A DNA stretch of 64,000 nucleotides from Lutraria lutraria. Lineage: Eukaryota; Mollusca; Bivalvia; Venerida; Mactridae. Below are positions 43,195-56,500 of this stretch, piece by piece. Numbering within the stretch: position 1 is the first letter of the stretch; each line of letters begins with the position of its first letter. Where the stretch lies: assembly GCA_964023205.1 (NCBI GenBank), contig OZ026850.1, forward strand, positions 9,621,270 to 9,685,269. Direction: 5' to 3'. The notes below the pieces were generated by a model. That model was not told the DNA's origin. It searched no databases and worked only from the letters and a program-made list of their open reading frames with translations. The translations under genes and the position numbers were made by a program.

Positions 43195-46100
43195 TTAATA
43201 TTTTACAGACATGTTGGAAATCTTGCGGCGATGCAGCAGATTAAGATGAGATAGTCAGTGAAATATCCAACATCAAATACCTTTAAATAAGTATGTTCGA
43301 TGTGTTATAACATATGTGCGTCAGTCTGGTTGGCAGATGTTGTATGTAACACTCTTAATGTACTGGTATTATGATAACTGGTTGAAAGGTGCGCTTGTTT
43401 AAACAGTTTATGATATTTTTGGAAGTGTTAAACATAACTTACAATTTAGCTGTCAACAAATTCAGACAACTTATTCATGTACAATACTTTATGTCCTAGT
43501 TCACATGAATTTAATAGTGTTCCCACATATGGTGTTAAAGTTGGTGTATTTTTATATACTCGCCTGTTGTGTTTAGTCTGTAATTGTTTTAATATTTTGT
43601 TCGAGAATATCGCCACTCAGTGCATAATACATGTACACACATATACACTTGTATTAGAGTCTAGTTTCGCAGTCGATCGAGTTTCTAACGCGACCGCCAT
43701 TCGAGAGAAATATTTGGTCTCTGATATTTTGACACCTTCGCCGTTGGAGATGCTTGCTGAATTGTGCTGATGGAGTTAAAGGTCATATAACGCTTTAATA
43801 TTTTGCACATATTTACAGCCAACATGCTTGTGCTTCTTTTAATTTTTTTATACTAAAATACTCCAACTAAAGTACTGTTTTATTAATTGTCAACCGACAT
43901 TGTTCATATTTTGAACCGTCGCGTTTTCTCCCAACTGCACTTTAGGTTGCAGACTGGCCATAGACTCTTAATCTAAAGTATGCAGCTGTTCAAATGCAAT
44001 TCAGCCGAAATAAATAAGAAAATTTCCATCTAGTGAAAAAATAAAAGTAGTGAAGAGCTACATGCCAGGGGTCACGGATACTAATATCATAATAAAAGAC
44101 CATATGAGATAAAAAGGCATGATCGAGGGGCTTCGAACAACAACAATTAGGCGGGCCACCACTCCATATACGTGTTGACACTAAGTCTTGGCTATTTGTG
44201 TGGTATAAAATGCTACAGAGTTTATCAATTGTGAAATTGAAGCTTCTGAATCTCTGGGAAGTACCCAGGGATACAAACTTACGCACGTGCGTTATTGCAA
44301 TGTGAAAATGAACATGGCCACACATGACATATATACCGAGAGCTAAGTGGGTTATTCCCAGATCAGATCAATTTACGAGGTGACAGTAAGTAATCTAGAT
44401 TTGAATTCTATTAAATATTCATCTAGATCTGTGTCGTTGCATCCGTAAATACAATATGTATTTGAAACCAATGAAGAAAGGTAAGCTGACTTTACGTAAT
44501 ATAGTATGCAAGAGTTATCCTTCAATCCCTCCTCCTATATATACCCTTGGGTGCGTAACATTCATTCAAAAATGGCTACCTTCCTGCTTATTTCTTATTT
44601 TTTACATAATAAATTATCATTTGAAGCACATGCAAGTTGTACTTTTGTTCCGAATGCGTTCTATATCCTGGTTTGTGATTTTGGTTGTGGTGCTTTTGTT
44701 TTAAACTTGGAAGTGTTTTTTATATCCGGATTAGTGTCTAAGCAATGCATGCAAGTACAAACACTTCAGTATACTTGCCATGCAGGCACTTGATACTAAC
44801 TTAACAGCTTTGAAAAATCACATGAACACGTGAAACCTTACACAATGACTCAACTTCACGTAAATGTATAAATTTAAGCCTTATTCTGGCGCAAGCCAGA
44901 TTAAATATGACCAAAAGATGAACAAATTAATTATTTTTCTTAGTTTATGATATTTTCTAGGTCTGTAGATAAAATCAACATATTTACATATAACATGTGC
45001 TAAGGTATGAACAATACAAACTGTTTGCATAGGTATAGATATTAAATAATTCGATCAAAGCTATTCATCTGCAGTTTGACCCAAGTTTAAATTACTACTT
45101 GCCATGGTGACTGCCTGTGATATCTCACATTGGTGCAGCATGGGTCATTAAACTGTGGTCATATCAACAGATTGGTGTACGTGTAATTATTAAGTTTGTT
45201 CTACTGCAATTACAACAACAAACGGGTGTCGAATGTTTGGTATTTGGATATTGTTTACTTAGAAATGAGATGAAAAACAGTTTTTTAAAAAGCTCACGAA
45301 TATATGATGGAATGAGCCGGGCCTTGGTTTTAAGTTTTAACAGGATGTGGGATTCAAAAGATTCCTCTTTTATCATGCATGTGTATTTCTAATCATATTT
45401 ACATCCTTGTAGTATTAAGTACTCTAGCTATAACCCGGATGTCATATTTCTCGGGAAGTCTCCGTGATCAGCAGTTCGTAGCCGATTTCGACTTTGTGCT
45501 GAATTTTGAATTTCCGTGGAAGTCGTATTTTATTCTTTTGAACATTCACGCGTCAGATTTAAATAAAGTATGCTTACATCAGATTTAAGTTGCCATAGAT
45601 CGTTCTTTTACAGTCGCTGTAAGTATCAGATAGATTAATGTTACGTAATATTCATTGCTATATCAACCTTACTGATGCCAAATAGGTCTTTTCCATAGAG
45701 GGAAGTCAATATCTCAGCGCAAATTACTACACACATGTATATAAATTATGTACTGTTATGTTAATGAAACTATACAAACAAACTACGTGGGAATCGCACT
45801 TAAGTAGAATTAAGTAATATTCATCTTCATTCACTGAAGTATCAACATGTACAAATGTATAAGTATCAAAGTCATTGAAGACTGAATTCATTGTACTCCT
45901 AATCCTAACACTGTACAGTCGTGACGTATCCCACTCACAATATACACGTTGTTAAAAAGTACTCAAAGAAGGACTTGTATATACGAGTGATGTTGAAATT
46001 ACCGAGTCATTAATTAATCATCACTATTTTTGGAAAATGATGTTTTTAGTTATTAAAGAAATAACAATCTCTCCAGTGTTAGTGTAGGAACAGTGTGTAC

Positions 46101-47949
46101 TTCTGGTCCCAACGCCCTCTTAAATGTAAACGCCCAAGTATAATTATACAGAAACAAGTTGTGAAAGTGTTTCTATAAGTTTGGGACAAACAAGTCTAAA
46201 CTGGAACTGAATCTTGATTCTTTAAAGAGAAAACGAATAAAATAATATACCATTGGCTACACATACGTGTCTTACTAAGGCAAGATTTCCAATATTTGTC
46301 GTAGACTTGTTCCACTTATTGTAAATGTGAGCTATGACAGTTTCCATACCGTTGACAAAAAGCTGCTTAATATGTATATATATGTAATTATTAATGCATT
46401 TGATTGAGAATGGTACAGACCAGAATTAAGGTCTGGTTTTTGCTATATGATGCAAAATTCACCATGTCAACTTTCATGTAACCCTTCACGGTGTTGTCAA
46501 CTTATTTTCTTACGAGCAAATTATCCATGTACTTGTATATCATTATATAGTCATACTAATCACATATCTGTTCACCTACCGACAAGGTTCTGACATTTAA
46601 CCAAAACCTGAGCCTATAGGTCGTTAGACGAGTTTCATATTATCAAAAATTGTTTACTTTATTAGGAGACTTTACTAGTACACGGTGTTATTTAACACAT
46701 AACCGTGCAAATTATTTGAGTTTGAACATTCTGGATCAGGTCAAACTTTCTCAGCTGAAATTACTTTCGTAGATCATCAAATTCAGGCAAAAGATGGTTT
46801 TGTACGTTCAAACTGTTTGAAGTGCTTATAGCGTTAAATACTTCCAACTCGCAATGATTGATGATATTATAATTAGTAGTTAAATAAATATTCATAATTT
46901 TATAAGTTCTTAAGCAAAACATGCTGTAAGGCAAATGCTACAGTGTTTGTGTACGCTCTGTTCGTATTGTCATATTGTCAATTTATTATAACCACATGTA
47001 CCACGTAAATCATTCATAGTTAAAAGCTTCTTAATTTCATTAGTGTCAATCATAAAACTTTAGCTTTCTTATCTTAATAGAATATGTAAATTAAACCGGT
47101 GTTCTAGCTTCTTAGTTTCGAAGAACGAGTTAGTACACCGTGGCTGCACATGCTGAGCACTAAGGCGGTTAAAATGTATATTTGTGTGTTCTTCGTAATA
47201 AGAAAGCTAAACAGTCTCTATACTGCTCCGTTTACCGTTAAAAAATCTTATTTACGAAGAACCCCCAAATATGCGCTCTAACCTACACATCATTTAACAT
47301 TCAGATAATATGATTTATAATATATTACTATAATAACACAAGATAGGATTTCTTTCTGTTATATTTTCTTTAAAGGAATTGTATCTTTGAATCCCAATTC
47401 TCCTTCACACATACCTAGCTGCAACATTTTTGTTTAATTATTTGTTGAACCATAAATATGGAAACAATTACGTGTACGTAAAAATACACCGCCAGCCCCT
47501 ATTAACAGACACCTCTGTAAGCTGGTGATCGATCCTGTCCCTGGAGACTTGTGCGTGTTAATTTCAAACATTATTAGTCTTATTTTATTTACAATAATAA
47601 ATTAACGATATAATTTAACACCAATATCAAACACAGTGTCGTAAGTTGCATAGTATAAAACATGTACATTGTATAAAAATATTATACTGATATACTACTG
47701 ATGAAAACATCCTGGTGTGTGCACACGTCTATAATTATGTTCTCTGTACACTTAGTGAACATTCTAGATAATTAATATGTATGTGTAAACATTAAACAAA
47801 TGTATATAAGTATTGAATTATGTATAGGTGTCTTCGCTATCACAGATTATGAGTATTATGTAAAACAGCCGATTTAAGGTATCAATTACTGAGGATCCTA
47901 AGTTAACTCGTAATTCGTTTATATATCTGCTCAATACTACACAATAATG
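43195..47949. other. Intergenic DNA, no supported gene
   Basis: Several short open frames occur (43477-43770, 43990-44325 on minus, 44456-44793, 45117-45588), but none shows a recognisable domain, a signal peptide with a splice donor, or paired splice signals. Confidence 0.35.
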
Positions 47950-48420
47950 TTAATATTTCAAAACTAGTATTGCCCGATTGTCATTAATGGACTTGATACT
48001 TACCTCGGATACGATAGTTTTTATATTTTTTCAAACAAAGTGTAAGAGTTGTTACCCTTGTTGAGAAACAGAAAATATAAATTTCTTTAGATATTGCATG
48101 GTGACTTATGTTTTTCTTTATCATATCAAAATGATATTGTGTACTGTCATGACTATAACTGGAATCATATATTACACAGACCATGATTACGAAATTGTGT
48201 AGAACGAGCTCTACATCACAACTCAAAATGGAATATTCTTTTTTCTTCAATCTTTGAAAAAGTGGCTGGGTTACTACCATCGACATTAATGCAAATTTAA
48301 AGGGAAACTGACTGAAAGTAAGGTCATTATTTAATTGTTTCTTATTAAAAACCTCGTGGTAAAGCATTTTCAATCATGACATCGAAGCCTATAAAAATTA
48401 TCAACATTTACAATATTTAT
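47950..48420 (+). repeat. Interspersed repeat, family A, copy 2
   Basis: Collinear with 8140-8570; shared blocks are listed there. A minus-strand frame (47984-48373) lies inside and is not a gene. Confidence 0.6.
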
Positions 48421-49125
48421 CCGCCCTAGTTTGAGATAATATTTCTTTAGTTAGGATCTTAATTACATAATATAGGACCTACCTTAATTAAAAAAATTAT
48501 GCTACTTGAAGTCGGAAAATAAAGACCGTTGATCGTCGATTGTTGTGCAGAAGTTCAATCATTTGCGAGTATTTCCTATATTTTAGGTACGAAATGTGCC
48601 AAGTAATTTGAACTTAAATTTGAGCTAGAGTAGAATGCAGTGTGGTGGTTTAGTCGGGATACGGCAAACAAAAAGAAAAACGACCTGAATTATTATTCAT
48701 CATGGGCAAGAACGTACATGAAAGAACTATATAATATAGAACATAATATTGCTCACTTTCAAATTTTCCCCAGACCATGGATGCGGAAAGATTACAATAC
48801 ATGTAATCTGATTGTGAGATAGTATATAGTTATCAAAATATATGTATAGTTAAGATCATGAGTCATGTATGAAATTATTCTTCGATATTATCATAATTGA
48901 TGGTAATTATACGATCTTATGATCACGCTCAAATCAAGTTAAGATATCAAGCAATCTGAAGCGCTTTACATTTTCGCTATAGATTGGTTTATCAGTGCTT
49001 AATATTTATAAAGGGAGCGATGTATTGTGCCTTAAATTTGTTCTAAATCTTAAAAATTAGCATTTAATGAATGTTTACAAATACCCTCGTGCGAGTGTGA
49101 TATATTCGTACATGTATGTTCATTT
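48421..49125. other. Intergenic DNA
   Basis: No feature was recognised. Confidence 0.4.
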
Positions 49126-49230
49126 TTCAAGGGCTGATAACTCGAAAACGAATTCGTCAACCCCCAATTTTGTTTCTGTCATCATATGCTTTGATCATGC
49201 AAAATTTAAGAAATATTCTATGAAAGAGTT
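49126..49230 (+). repeat. Interspersed repeat, family C, copy 2
   Basis: Shares TTCAAGGGC-GATAACTC-AAAACGA and ATCATATGCT-TGAT with 10247-10340. Confidence 0.5.
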
Positions 49231-49891
49231 TTCATTTTCCTGTATGTGAAAAGAAAACAGAAACTGTGGCAAGTGTCTTAAAGAATACACCAGCACGATC
49301 GACTCTCAAATTGATTCGTTAAATGTTAAGAAATCTATAAAGTTCCTTGTAAAACTTGTGCGTCGTACGTAATCATATAGATCTAACAGGCTATTCAAAT
49401 CGCGATCTTATGAATTCACGTTCGTCGATTTTGGTCCAATATCCGGAATAAAATACAAAATAATCACTTGTTAATCGATAAGTCATTAATAATTACATAG
49501 TTGCATGACTCAATGAGTAGGCCGGCCCTATACTGAAATATTTCTGATTCTCCCAGAAGGATTTAACCAGTTTCACATAGAACTAATATACAAGAAGTTC
49601 CAGTGTTTAATACACTCAGAGACAATTAAATGATCATTTATTAATCAATTAGTTATTATAGATTTTTAAAATATTTTAGCTGAATATTTCTTCGTGATTT
49701 ATTTTTTTATTGAAAGTTATCAGAAAAATGAAATAACTTTTTGGAAAGATATATAATATATATTGATTCGAAAAAGAGTGTAAAATTTCCTAAATTATTA
49801 GTTCTGTGTTAGGCCGTGATTTTAAAATATTGTTGGCCATATGACACACTTAATAATTCAGATTTGGAAGGGGTGCTGATTTTAGGGTCAA

Positions 49892-49924
49892 ACCAAGGAC
49901 TTATATACACAACAAGTCCTTGGT
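49892..49924. repeat. Small hairpin resembling fused TIR ends
   Basis: ACCAAGGACTT (49892-49902) and AAGTCCTTGGT (49914-49924) are exact complements with an 11-nt loop. The left arm plus loop (AAGGACTTATATACA) matches the outer end of the 34-bp TIR at 26218, so this may be a collapsed copy of that element. Confidence 0.5.
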
Positions 49925-50704
49925 CAAACTTATATAATTACTTTATCTTACAATGGGTGGGTCATATGCACTTAACCCCCACAAACTTCTTTACATTCTG
50001 TGCTAAGCCACACCCATAACCACCCGTTCTTAGACGCTCCGTGTAGACAAATGTATTAGTCCTTGATTTAGTTTAAAGAGGGACCGTCTACATGTATGTA
50101 TATGTATGCGGTATTATATCCCAGTGTTCCTATCTGATTAATTAAAAACAATTTATCTATATATCATTTTGATATCACAACATATAAATTTAAGAAAACA
50201 ATATACTAGAAAAATGATAACGTATTGAATGCAGGATAAATGTTTTCAGGAATTTAATTCAGTTTCGTATCGAAACTCATTGGTTGTTTCTCTGTCAATA
50301 ATAGTGACTCAACCTGGGATAATCCCACATTTCAGTTGTTCTCACGAGGGTATGAAAACGGAAATGACGACATATCTGTAAAAAGTAGTGCATATATAAT
50401 AAAATTTTCTCTCCGGTAACAAGATTATGGCCGAAAACTGTTCATATTTTTTTGCGTGTAGAAAACTTCGTTTGATTGTTTTATCGACATAAATTTTGCA
50501 AATTGTTTCATTATATGTAATATAGATGCCATAGCTACTAGAACGCGTAGTAACATATTTCTATAAATGGTCGTATGAAAAGTAGTACGTAATTTGTTGG
50601 GAAAACACGACGAGTGCATAAATAACAAGTGATTAATACGTTTTTTGTGTGTTTTTGTGACTTAACACTGAAGGGAACTTATCAGAAGATAGAAGAATAC
50701 TGTG
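49925..50704. other. Upstream region of the secreted-protein gene
   Basis: A TATATAATAAAA stretch at 50394-50405 is a possible TATA region, about 300 bp before the ATG at 50705. Nothing else was recognised. Confidence 0.35.
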
Positions 50705-50770
50705 ATGAAACGTTTGTTAGGAATATTTGGAGTCTTAGTACTCCTGCTAGTCGTTAAAAGCGACGCTTCG
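50705..50770 (+). CDS. First exon of an unidentified secreted or membrane protein
   Basis: ATG at 50705 starts a textbook signal peptide: MKR, then a hydrophobic core (LLGIFGVLVLLLVV), then KSDAS with a likely cleavage site near Asp-Ala-Ser. The 22 codons end at a phase-0 boundary with a perfect GTAAGT donor. The frame reads on through the intron to a stop at 50885-50887, but that part is probably not coding. The protein would enter the secretory pathway. Confidence 0.6.
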
Positions 50771-52079
50771 GTAAGTTACCTTTCTGACTTGAAATACTCG
50801 CCGCTTTACGAAAACAAAACAAATTTATCTGAGTTAACCAAAATATATCTACAACCGTCGATCCTCAAAGTAAAGTACGTTCTGTAATAATGACATATAT
50901 TTTCTGTGTAGAGTCATAAGAAGTTGATGTACAATACAGTACTGTAGGCCTACATCGCCTACTAGTCATCTCGTAGCTTTTTACACACACCTTGTTTTTA
51001 GCCCTGTGATTCTAGCCATTGTTAAATACAAACACCAGTTTCATACACTTTCATTTATATACCTTTGTTATTGCTGTACTTTATGTATTTTGCTCGATAG
51101 TAGTATATATACGATTGTGTTGTCAGTTTGAAACCATCATGATGCAGTAGGTTTTGGTAGTTGATTAATGGTGGTTCTTAGATTAATAATAATATCTGTC
51201 AACTTCTGTTCATTCTTCTTCTTGTGGAAGCTTTAGTCAGCACCTTTTTGAAAAATTGATGTAAGGTAAGTGGGTTGCCATAGTGAATAAAATGATCAAC
51301 CTTACTTATTCAGTTATTGAAGGTTAAATTCTGCTTTCGGTTGGCCGCTTTCATTTTATAAACAAATATGGAAGAACCACTTCTTACAAAGAACTGCATG
51401 TTTATGACGTGGTAATGCAAATTACGTCAAATTTTTCAGAACTGGACTGGTATTTACATAATTTTTCCACTCCGTATACAACTACTAGTTCAGAACGTTC
51501 TCATTTTTTCTAAATTGATTTTATAATGGGTACCATGAGCTAACAAAGGTTGATTAAAGTCTCGTTGACATGCCAGCTACTAGAGCTTGTAATCAAGTTT
51601 GAATTACCGTATTCCCCCGTTTAAACGCTCCCCCCCCCCCCCCCCAAATAAATGCCCCCCACCCTTTTTTGCCAAAAAAAGTCGTAAGGACTTACCAGCA
51701 TTAAGTGTCTGTCCGGGACTCATGACGTAAAATCCGTTTTTATTAAAGATAAAACACAATTAAGTCCACTTTGAATAATTGTTTTAATCCAAATTAACAT
51801 GTGAACAATTACTAAAAACTAGCGAAACTGTGTGAAAAACAATCTTAGTTCTGTCTCTTTCGTACAGTAATACAGTAGATCTATGGACCATTCGTGATGT
51901 TTAATAATTAGTTTTATTTGGCGATGTTACGACTTTATCCTTACGATACCTTAAGCGAAAGTAGGTTTTCTGAAAATGATTGCTTAGGTCATCTGGTCGA
52001 TCTAAAACTACAAAGTACAAAGCGCATTTTCATTAATCCGTTATTTACGTGCTGAATTTGGACAGAAAAATAAGGGTAA
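50771..52079 (+). other. Intron or intergenic DNA after the signal-peptide exon
   Basis: Includes a repeat fragment with TTACCGTATTCCCCCG...AAACGCTC and a C17 tract (about 51630-51646), typical of a transposon end. No exon was recognised. Confidence 0.4.
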
Positions 52080-52285
52080 TACCAAGTGCAATCTCATTTA
52101 TTAGAGGTGTGAAGTTGGCGATGTGCATCGCAATCAGGATTAACAATCATATCTGACAAGCAACTTCCACAATTGATTTTTGAATGACAAAATGTCGGAG
52201 GACATATATAAACCAGTCTATTCAACTATTCTGGTGGTTAAAATTGAAATTTATACACTTTCGCCACTCCTAAAGTTTTGGAACC
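52080..52285 (+). repeat. ~200-bp direct repeat, left copy
   Basis: GCAATCTCATTTATTAGAGGTG, AGGATTAACAATCATATCTGACA, ATTGATTTTTGAATGAC and TACACTTTCGCCACTCCTAAA occur in the same order at 53350-53530. Confidence 0.8.
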
Positions 52286-52504
52286 ACTTTGGTCGGACTT
52301 TCGCCAAGTGGCGATCGACAGCATGGGCCCTGATTTGGTGTTAATTAACAGAAATATTTCCATCCCTTTCAAAGACAGTTACCGGTATAAAAATCCATCT
52401 GTAAAAAAGTTAATGTCCATCACTTTCATAGTGTTTGCCTATTTTTTACCCCTCGACTCCATGAAAGCTAAACTTAATTGACATGTACATAAAAACTCGA
52501 TTAC

Positions 52505-52680
52505 ACATTGGCGAGATTACGAAAGTGACAAAATAAGCGTGGGTCCCGGCTTTCCTCCTGAAAGCTGTCAAAACGTTTAAAGTTGGGGCACACTTCAACG
52601 AAAGCATGGTGGCCGGAAAGCACATGCAGATTAGAAGGAAAGCCGGGACCCACGCTTATTTTCGTCGCTTCCGTCAATCG
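52505..52680. repeat. Inverted repeat (26-bp core) between the direct repeats
   Basis: AAAATAAGCGTGGGTCCCGG...TTTCC (52530-52555) is the exact reverse complement of the stretch near 52637-52662. The pairing extends outward imperfectly (GATTACGAAAGTGAC against GATTGACGGAAGCGACG), giving MITE-like ends of about 45 bp. The minus-strand frames 52501-52895 lie in this structure. Confidence 0.75.
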
Positions 52681-53098
52681 AAAAGATGGCGACTGCACTA
52701 CCTTGGTGTTCTTATCCACTCAATAAAGGAAAAAATTGAAGATTTTCTTTTCGACAGATTTGCGTTGTCTGATGATTGACTACGATTGACTTCGGTAAGC
52801 TTTCCGTGTATATTAAAACCATCGGAGCGTGATTGATAATCATGTGTTACTGTGTAAGTCAGCTTGTATATTGTATACAGAGACAAAACAGGCAAGATTT
52901 TAGGGCGAAGTCAATTGAGCTAGACCGTTATTTAGAGGCAAAGTCTGAAAGCTGAGGGCGATTATTTCGCCCACCCCTGGATACTGCCCTGTGTTTTATA
53001 CAGCTGTCAGAATAATGGCCAAATCAGTGCTTAAATGGTTATAGTTACTCTTATATTTATCAAAGTCACTTAACTCGCTCTCCACCCACTAAAATGAT

Positions 53099-53335
53099 GT
53101 GACCCACCTCTGTGGTCAAGTGGTTAAGGTCGCTGACTTCAAATCACTGTAACCTCTCACTGATAGAGGGTTGTGGGTTCGCGCCCCGCTACGACCATGT
53201 CTCTTTATGTGAGAAAGGTGGTGCTTATGATGGATGAGAGTCTAGTACTGGTTCTTCCCAGGAACAATGCTAAGGTGAGCTTTCTGCCTCATATGACTCT
53301 GACTGTTGAAAAGGGGCGTAAAACTTGATAAAAAC
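53099..53335 (+). mobile_element. tRNA-derived SINE
   Basis: The A box TGGTCAAGTGGTTAAGGTC and B box GGGTTCGCGCCCC are well preserved and tRNA-like. The body (GGTGGTGCTTATGATGGATGAGAG..., AGGTGAGCTTTCTGCC) is not, and there is no acceptor-stem pairing. Confidence 0.75.
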
Positions 53336-53349
53336 AATCATATTCTATG

Positions 53350-53530
53350 CCTCGTGGCAATCTCATTTGTTAGAGGTGCGAAGTTGGTGATGCGAATTGC
53401 TATCAGGATTAACAATCATATCTGACATGCGACTGTCTTTGACTTCCACTATTGATTTTTGAATGACTTAATGCCATCAGCAAAATTGTGATTTTATACA
53501 CTTTCGCCACTCCTAAATTTTTGGAGCCCT
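53350..53530 (+). repeat. ~200-bp direct repeat, right copy
   Basis: Same order of blocks as 52080-52285, with insertions such as GACTGTCTTTGACTTCC. The two copies enclose about 1.06 kb containing the inverted repeat and the SINE. Confidence 0.8.
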
Positions 53531-56500
53531 GAAATTTAAGTTATTCAATGTCATGTTAACCAGCTAGGTCATGTTTAATGCTGACAATTACATGCTTATG
53601 AATTTATAAATACTTTATTAAAGTATGCATACCAACTTATGATGTGATTTTATGCACTCCGTCAAAGTTTGGCAATGTGACATGAACTTACGCAGAATGC
53701 CACCAAATGCATGGTGGCTCATATATTTGACATTGTAGATGAAATTTTGTTACATGTTACAATGTAATGAATAATTCCACCATGAACTTACATTCATATA
53801 CATACATATATATAAAATGTTAAAAAATATCTGAGTCAAGCAAATTAGTAATGAAAAATAACATTATTATTTTTCATTTTACATACATATATACGGTATA
53901 TATAAAAACATTATAATAACATGTTCATGCTTTTATGAAATGATGTATGTTTGGAAAACAACTATTGTACTTTTCCATGTTTAGATTTGCTTTTAATTTA
54001 CATTTTTTTAACCTGAATAAATTCTGTGGATGGTTTTAACATTACAAAATACAATACTCATAAATCGCAACCATTCATTTAAAAAAAAAGAATCATTATG
54101 GCTGCAACTTCTAATTGAAAAGGAAACACTATTTAAATATTTGACTATACATGTATTAACTCAATTATTCTATTTAATATCTATAGATGATAGATCTATC
54201 TTTAGAAGTGACAAAAATGTCCTCCTGATCAGCTACCAATCTAAGTTCTAACTCATGTAAATATTTTTGATAGCTGTCATTTATTATCTGTGCATGGGTG
54301 CTGACAATATCGGCCTTGGCTGTTAGAACTTAGTAAATAGTCTATATATGAATGAAAAGATCTTATTTGACTGATTTTTTATCATTTTTAATAGAAATTT
54401 ATGATTTTTAGGAAATTTTTCATTCAAACAGTTAGGGAATAAAATACAGGATGTTTGTCTGGCATTTGGAATAATTTCGGAATATTGGAAATGAAAAACC
54501 TCCACTCTCTTATCTATAAACATAACTGTTGATAAGAGTAACAGATTTATTTATTCTTAACCATTTGAATTATTTACTGTTTACAAAATTAATACACATA
54601 CTGTGTCAAGGTTTGTTTACATAATATGTAAACGTTTCTTTATCAGAATCAAGTGCAACAAATACCATGTGACATACCCATACTAGGCTATAGATGTATA
54701 CTTCAATGACTTATCTTATGGATGAATGGTTGTGTGAACTGGATTTATGTGATTTGATTGTGATAGATCTGTATACAGACTTAAATTACCAATATATGTA
54801 TTTCCCATATCTGAGATATTATCACATTTTAATTCAATATTTTTCTAAAGAATATATTCTCAAATACTCTTTAAGACGATGAGTCTAGTGTCCCTCTTAT
54901 GAACAATACAAATGTACCCACTCTAATTATAAATAAACATTCCACAAATCCTGCTTTTATATAATGGAAAGTTGTTCAGACAATTATAAAGTTCTACATT
55001 GTAATTCAGTAATTGAAAGATTCATTATCGTGAACAAATTACTTACAAGTTGCATCATTTCAATGATTTGACTTTAATGAAAGATTGAATTAGCTGTGTA
55101 ATGATTTAAACTAAATAACTATATTACTGGTCATGCTAAAAGTTCTATTAATACTTATAAATATAATTCTAAATGTTTCAGATCTTTGTGTAAATTTGCT
55201 TTACAGGTTTGATCAAATGTAGGTTAAACCTGGTAGATAATTGGCTAGTCATTTTAAAGTAAGTGTTGATTGAATAAGTACACAAATTTAAAGGCAGACA
55301 AATTTCACATAAAAGAGACAGAACTGTTACTTTAGTGAATTGTATGCTTCAAAGTGCGTCTGTACACCTTATATAGAAAACAGTTACTATCCTTTTAACT
55401 CCTTTGTTCTTTGGGTTTGATTTTTGAAATGAACGTACTATTATATATATATAATGAATGAATATGAAACTTATCAGAAACAAATGTTTGTGTTTGTACT
55501 GTGAAGATGTACCAGGTTACTAGTATACACTCAGTTCAATACTAGCGGTATGTTTGTTTTACATTATCCATGAGAATAAGATAGTCTCTAGTGTTTTGTA
55601 TAAAACTATTTTGTATCTGATATCAATCCATGGGTTTTTGTAAATATCTGATTGCAAATTGATATAGAGTCCCCGTTGTAATGTATTATATGGTGTAGAA
55701 ATGTTTAATGTTATACATTCTTGCTACGTCAATCACACCATGTTGTGGATGGAAGGACTTTTTATGCATACTGAAGTCATGGATCTGTGATTATGCACAA
55801 AAACGGCCGAGAACACCAAGAAACTAGTCTCATGTGAATGGGTTTGAATGAAAGAAAACTATTTCACATTTGAAATCCATTTACTACTGAGGTCTTTGTT
55901 AATAAATGTAACATATCTATGTCATATTTCAGTAAGTACCAGTGTATGAAATTAAATTGTATTAAGTTGGTATCAGCAATTATGCGTTGCTTTCTCCATA
56001 AGTTTTATTGTAACAAAATATTTAATATTTCGCTGAAGTTTACACATTGATATATATAGCGATTTGATTTTATCATTCTATGATATATAATACATGTATT
56101 GATAATTCAAAAATGGGGCCATTAATTTTTTTTTTGATTAATAAAAATATGTTTTCTTTTCCTTAATTTTAATGTGAAAACATGCTAGTATGTTTCTAGT
56201 ACATGTATGTAACATTGTTTGAAAAAAAATGGATTGTGCTCACCATGGTAAATTATTTATGTTTTTCAAATTAGATGAAAAAAAAATGTTTGTTTCTGGT
56301 TAATAGACATGCCCTAAGGCTAATAAATTATTCTCCATGTGACTCGAGACTTTTAATTAGTCCAGAAACAACTTGCATCCATTTTCTTTCTTTTTTACCG
56401 TAAATTTCTACACATTCTAGAGCTTTACGAAAAAAATGGCTTCATTAGCCTTGTTAGTGAAATAAAGCATCACCTTTATACTGATTGGTAACTAAAGTAA

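Noticed and set aside
43990..44325. 111-residue minus-strand protein
   Set aside because: No domain, no signal peptide, no splice context; Cys/Pro content is uneven and looks like chance.
44340..44395. 24-nt plus-strand microexon between TTCCCAG and GTAAGT
   Set aside because: No neighbouring exon fits it, and such short pairs occur by chance.
53099..53175. True tRNA gene
   Set aside because: Both boxes are present, but the acceptor arm does not pair and the sequence continues into a SINE body.
52080..53530. LTR retrotransposon
   Set aside because: Direct repeats only; no TG..CA ends, primer-binding site, polypurine tract or gag/pol frame.
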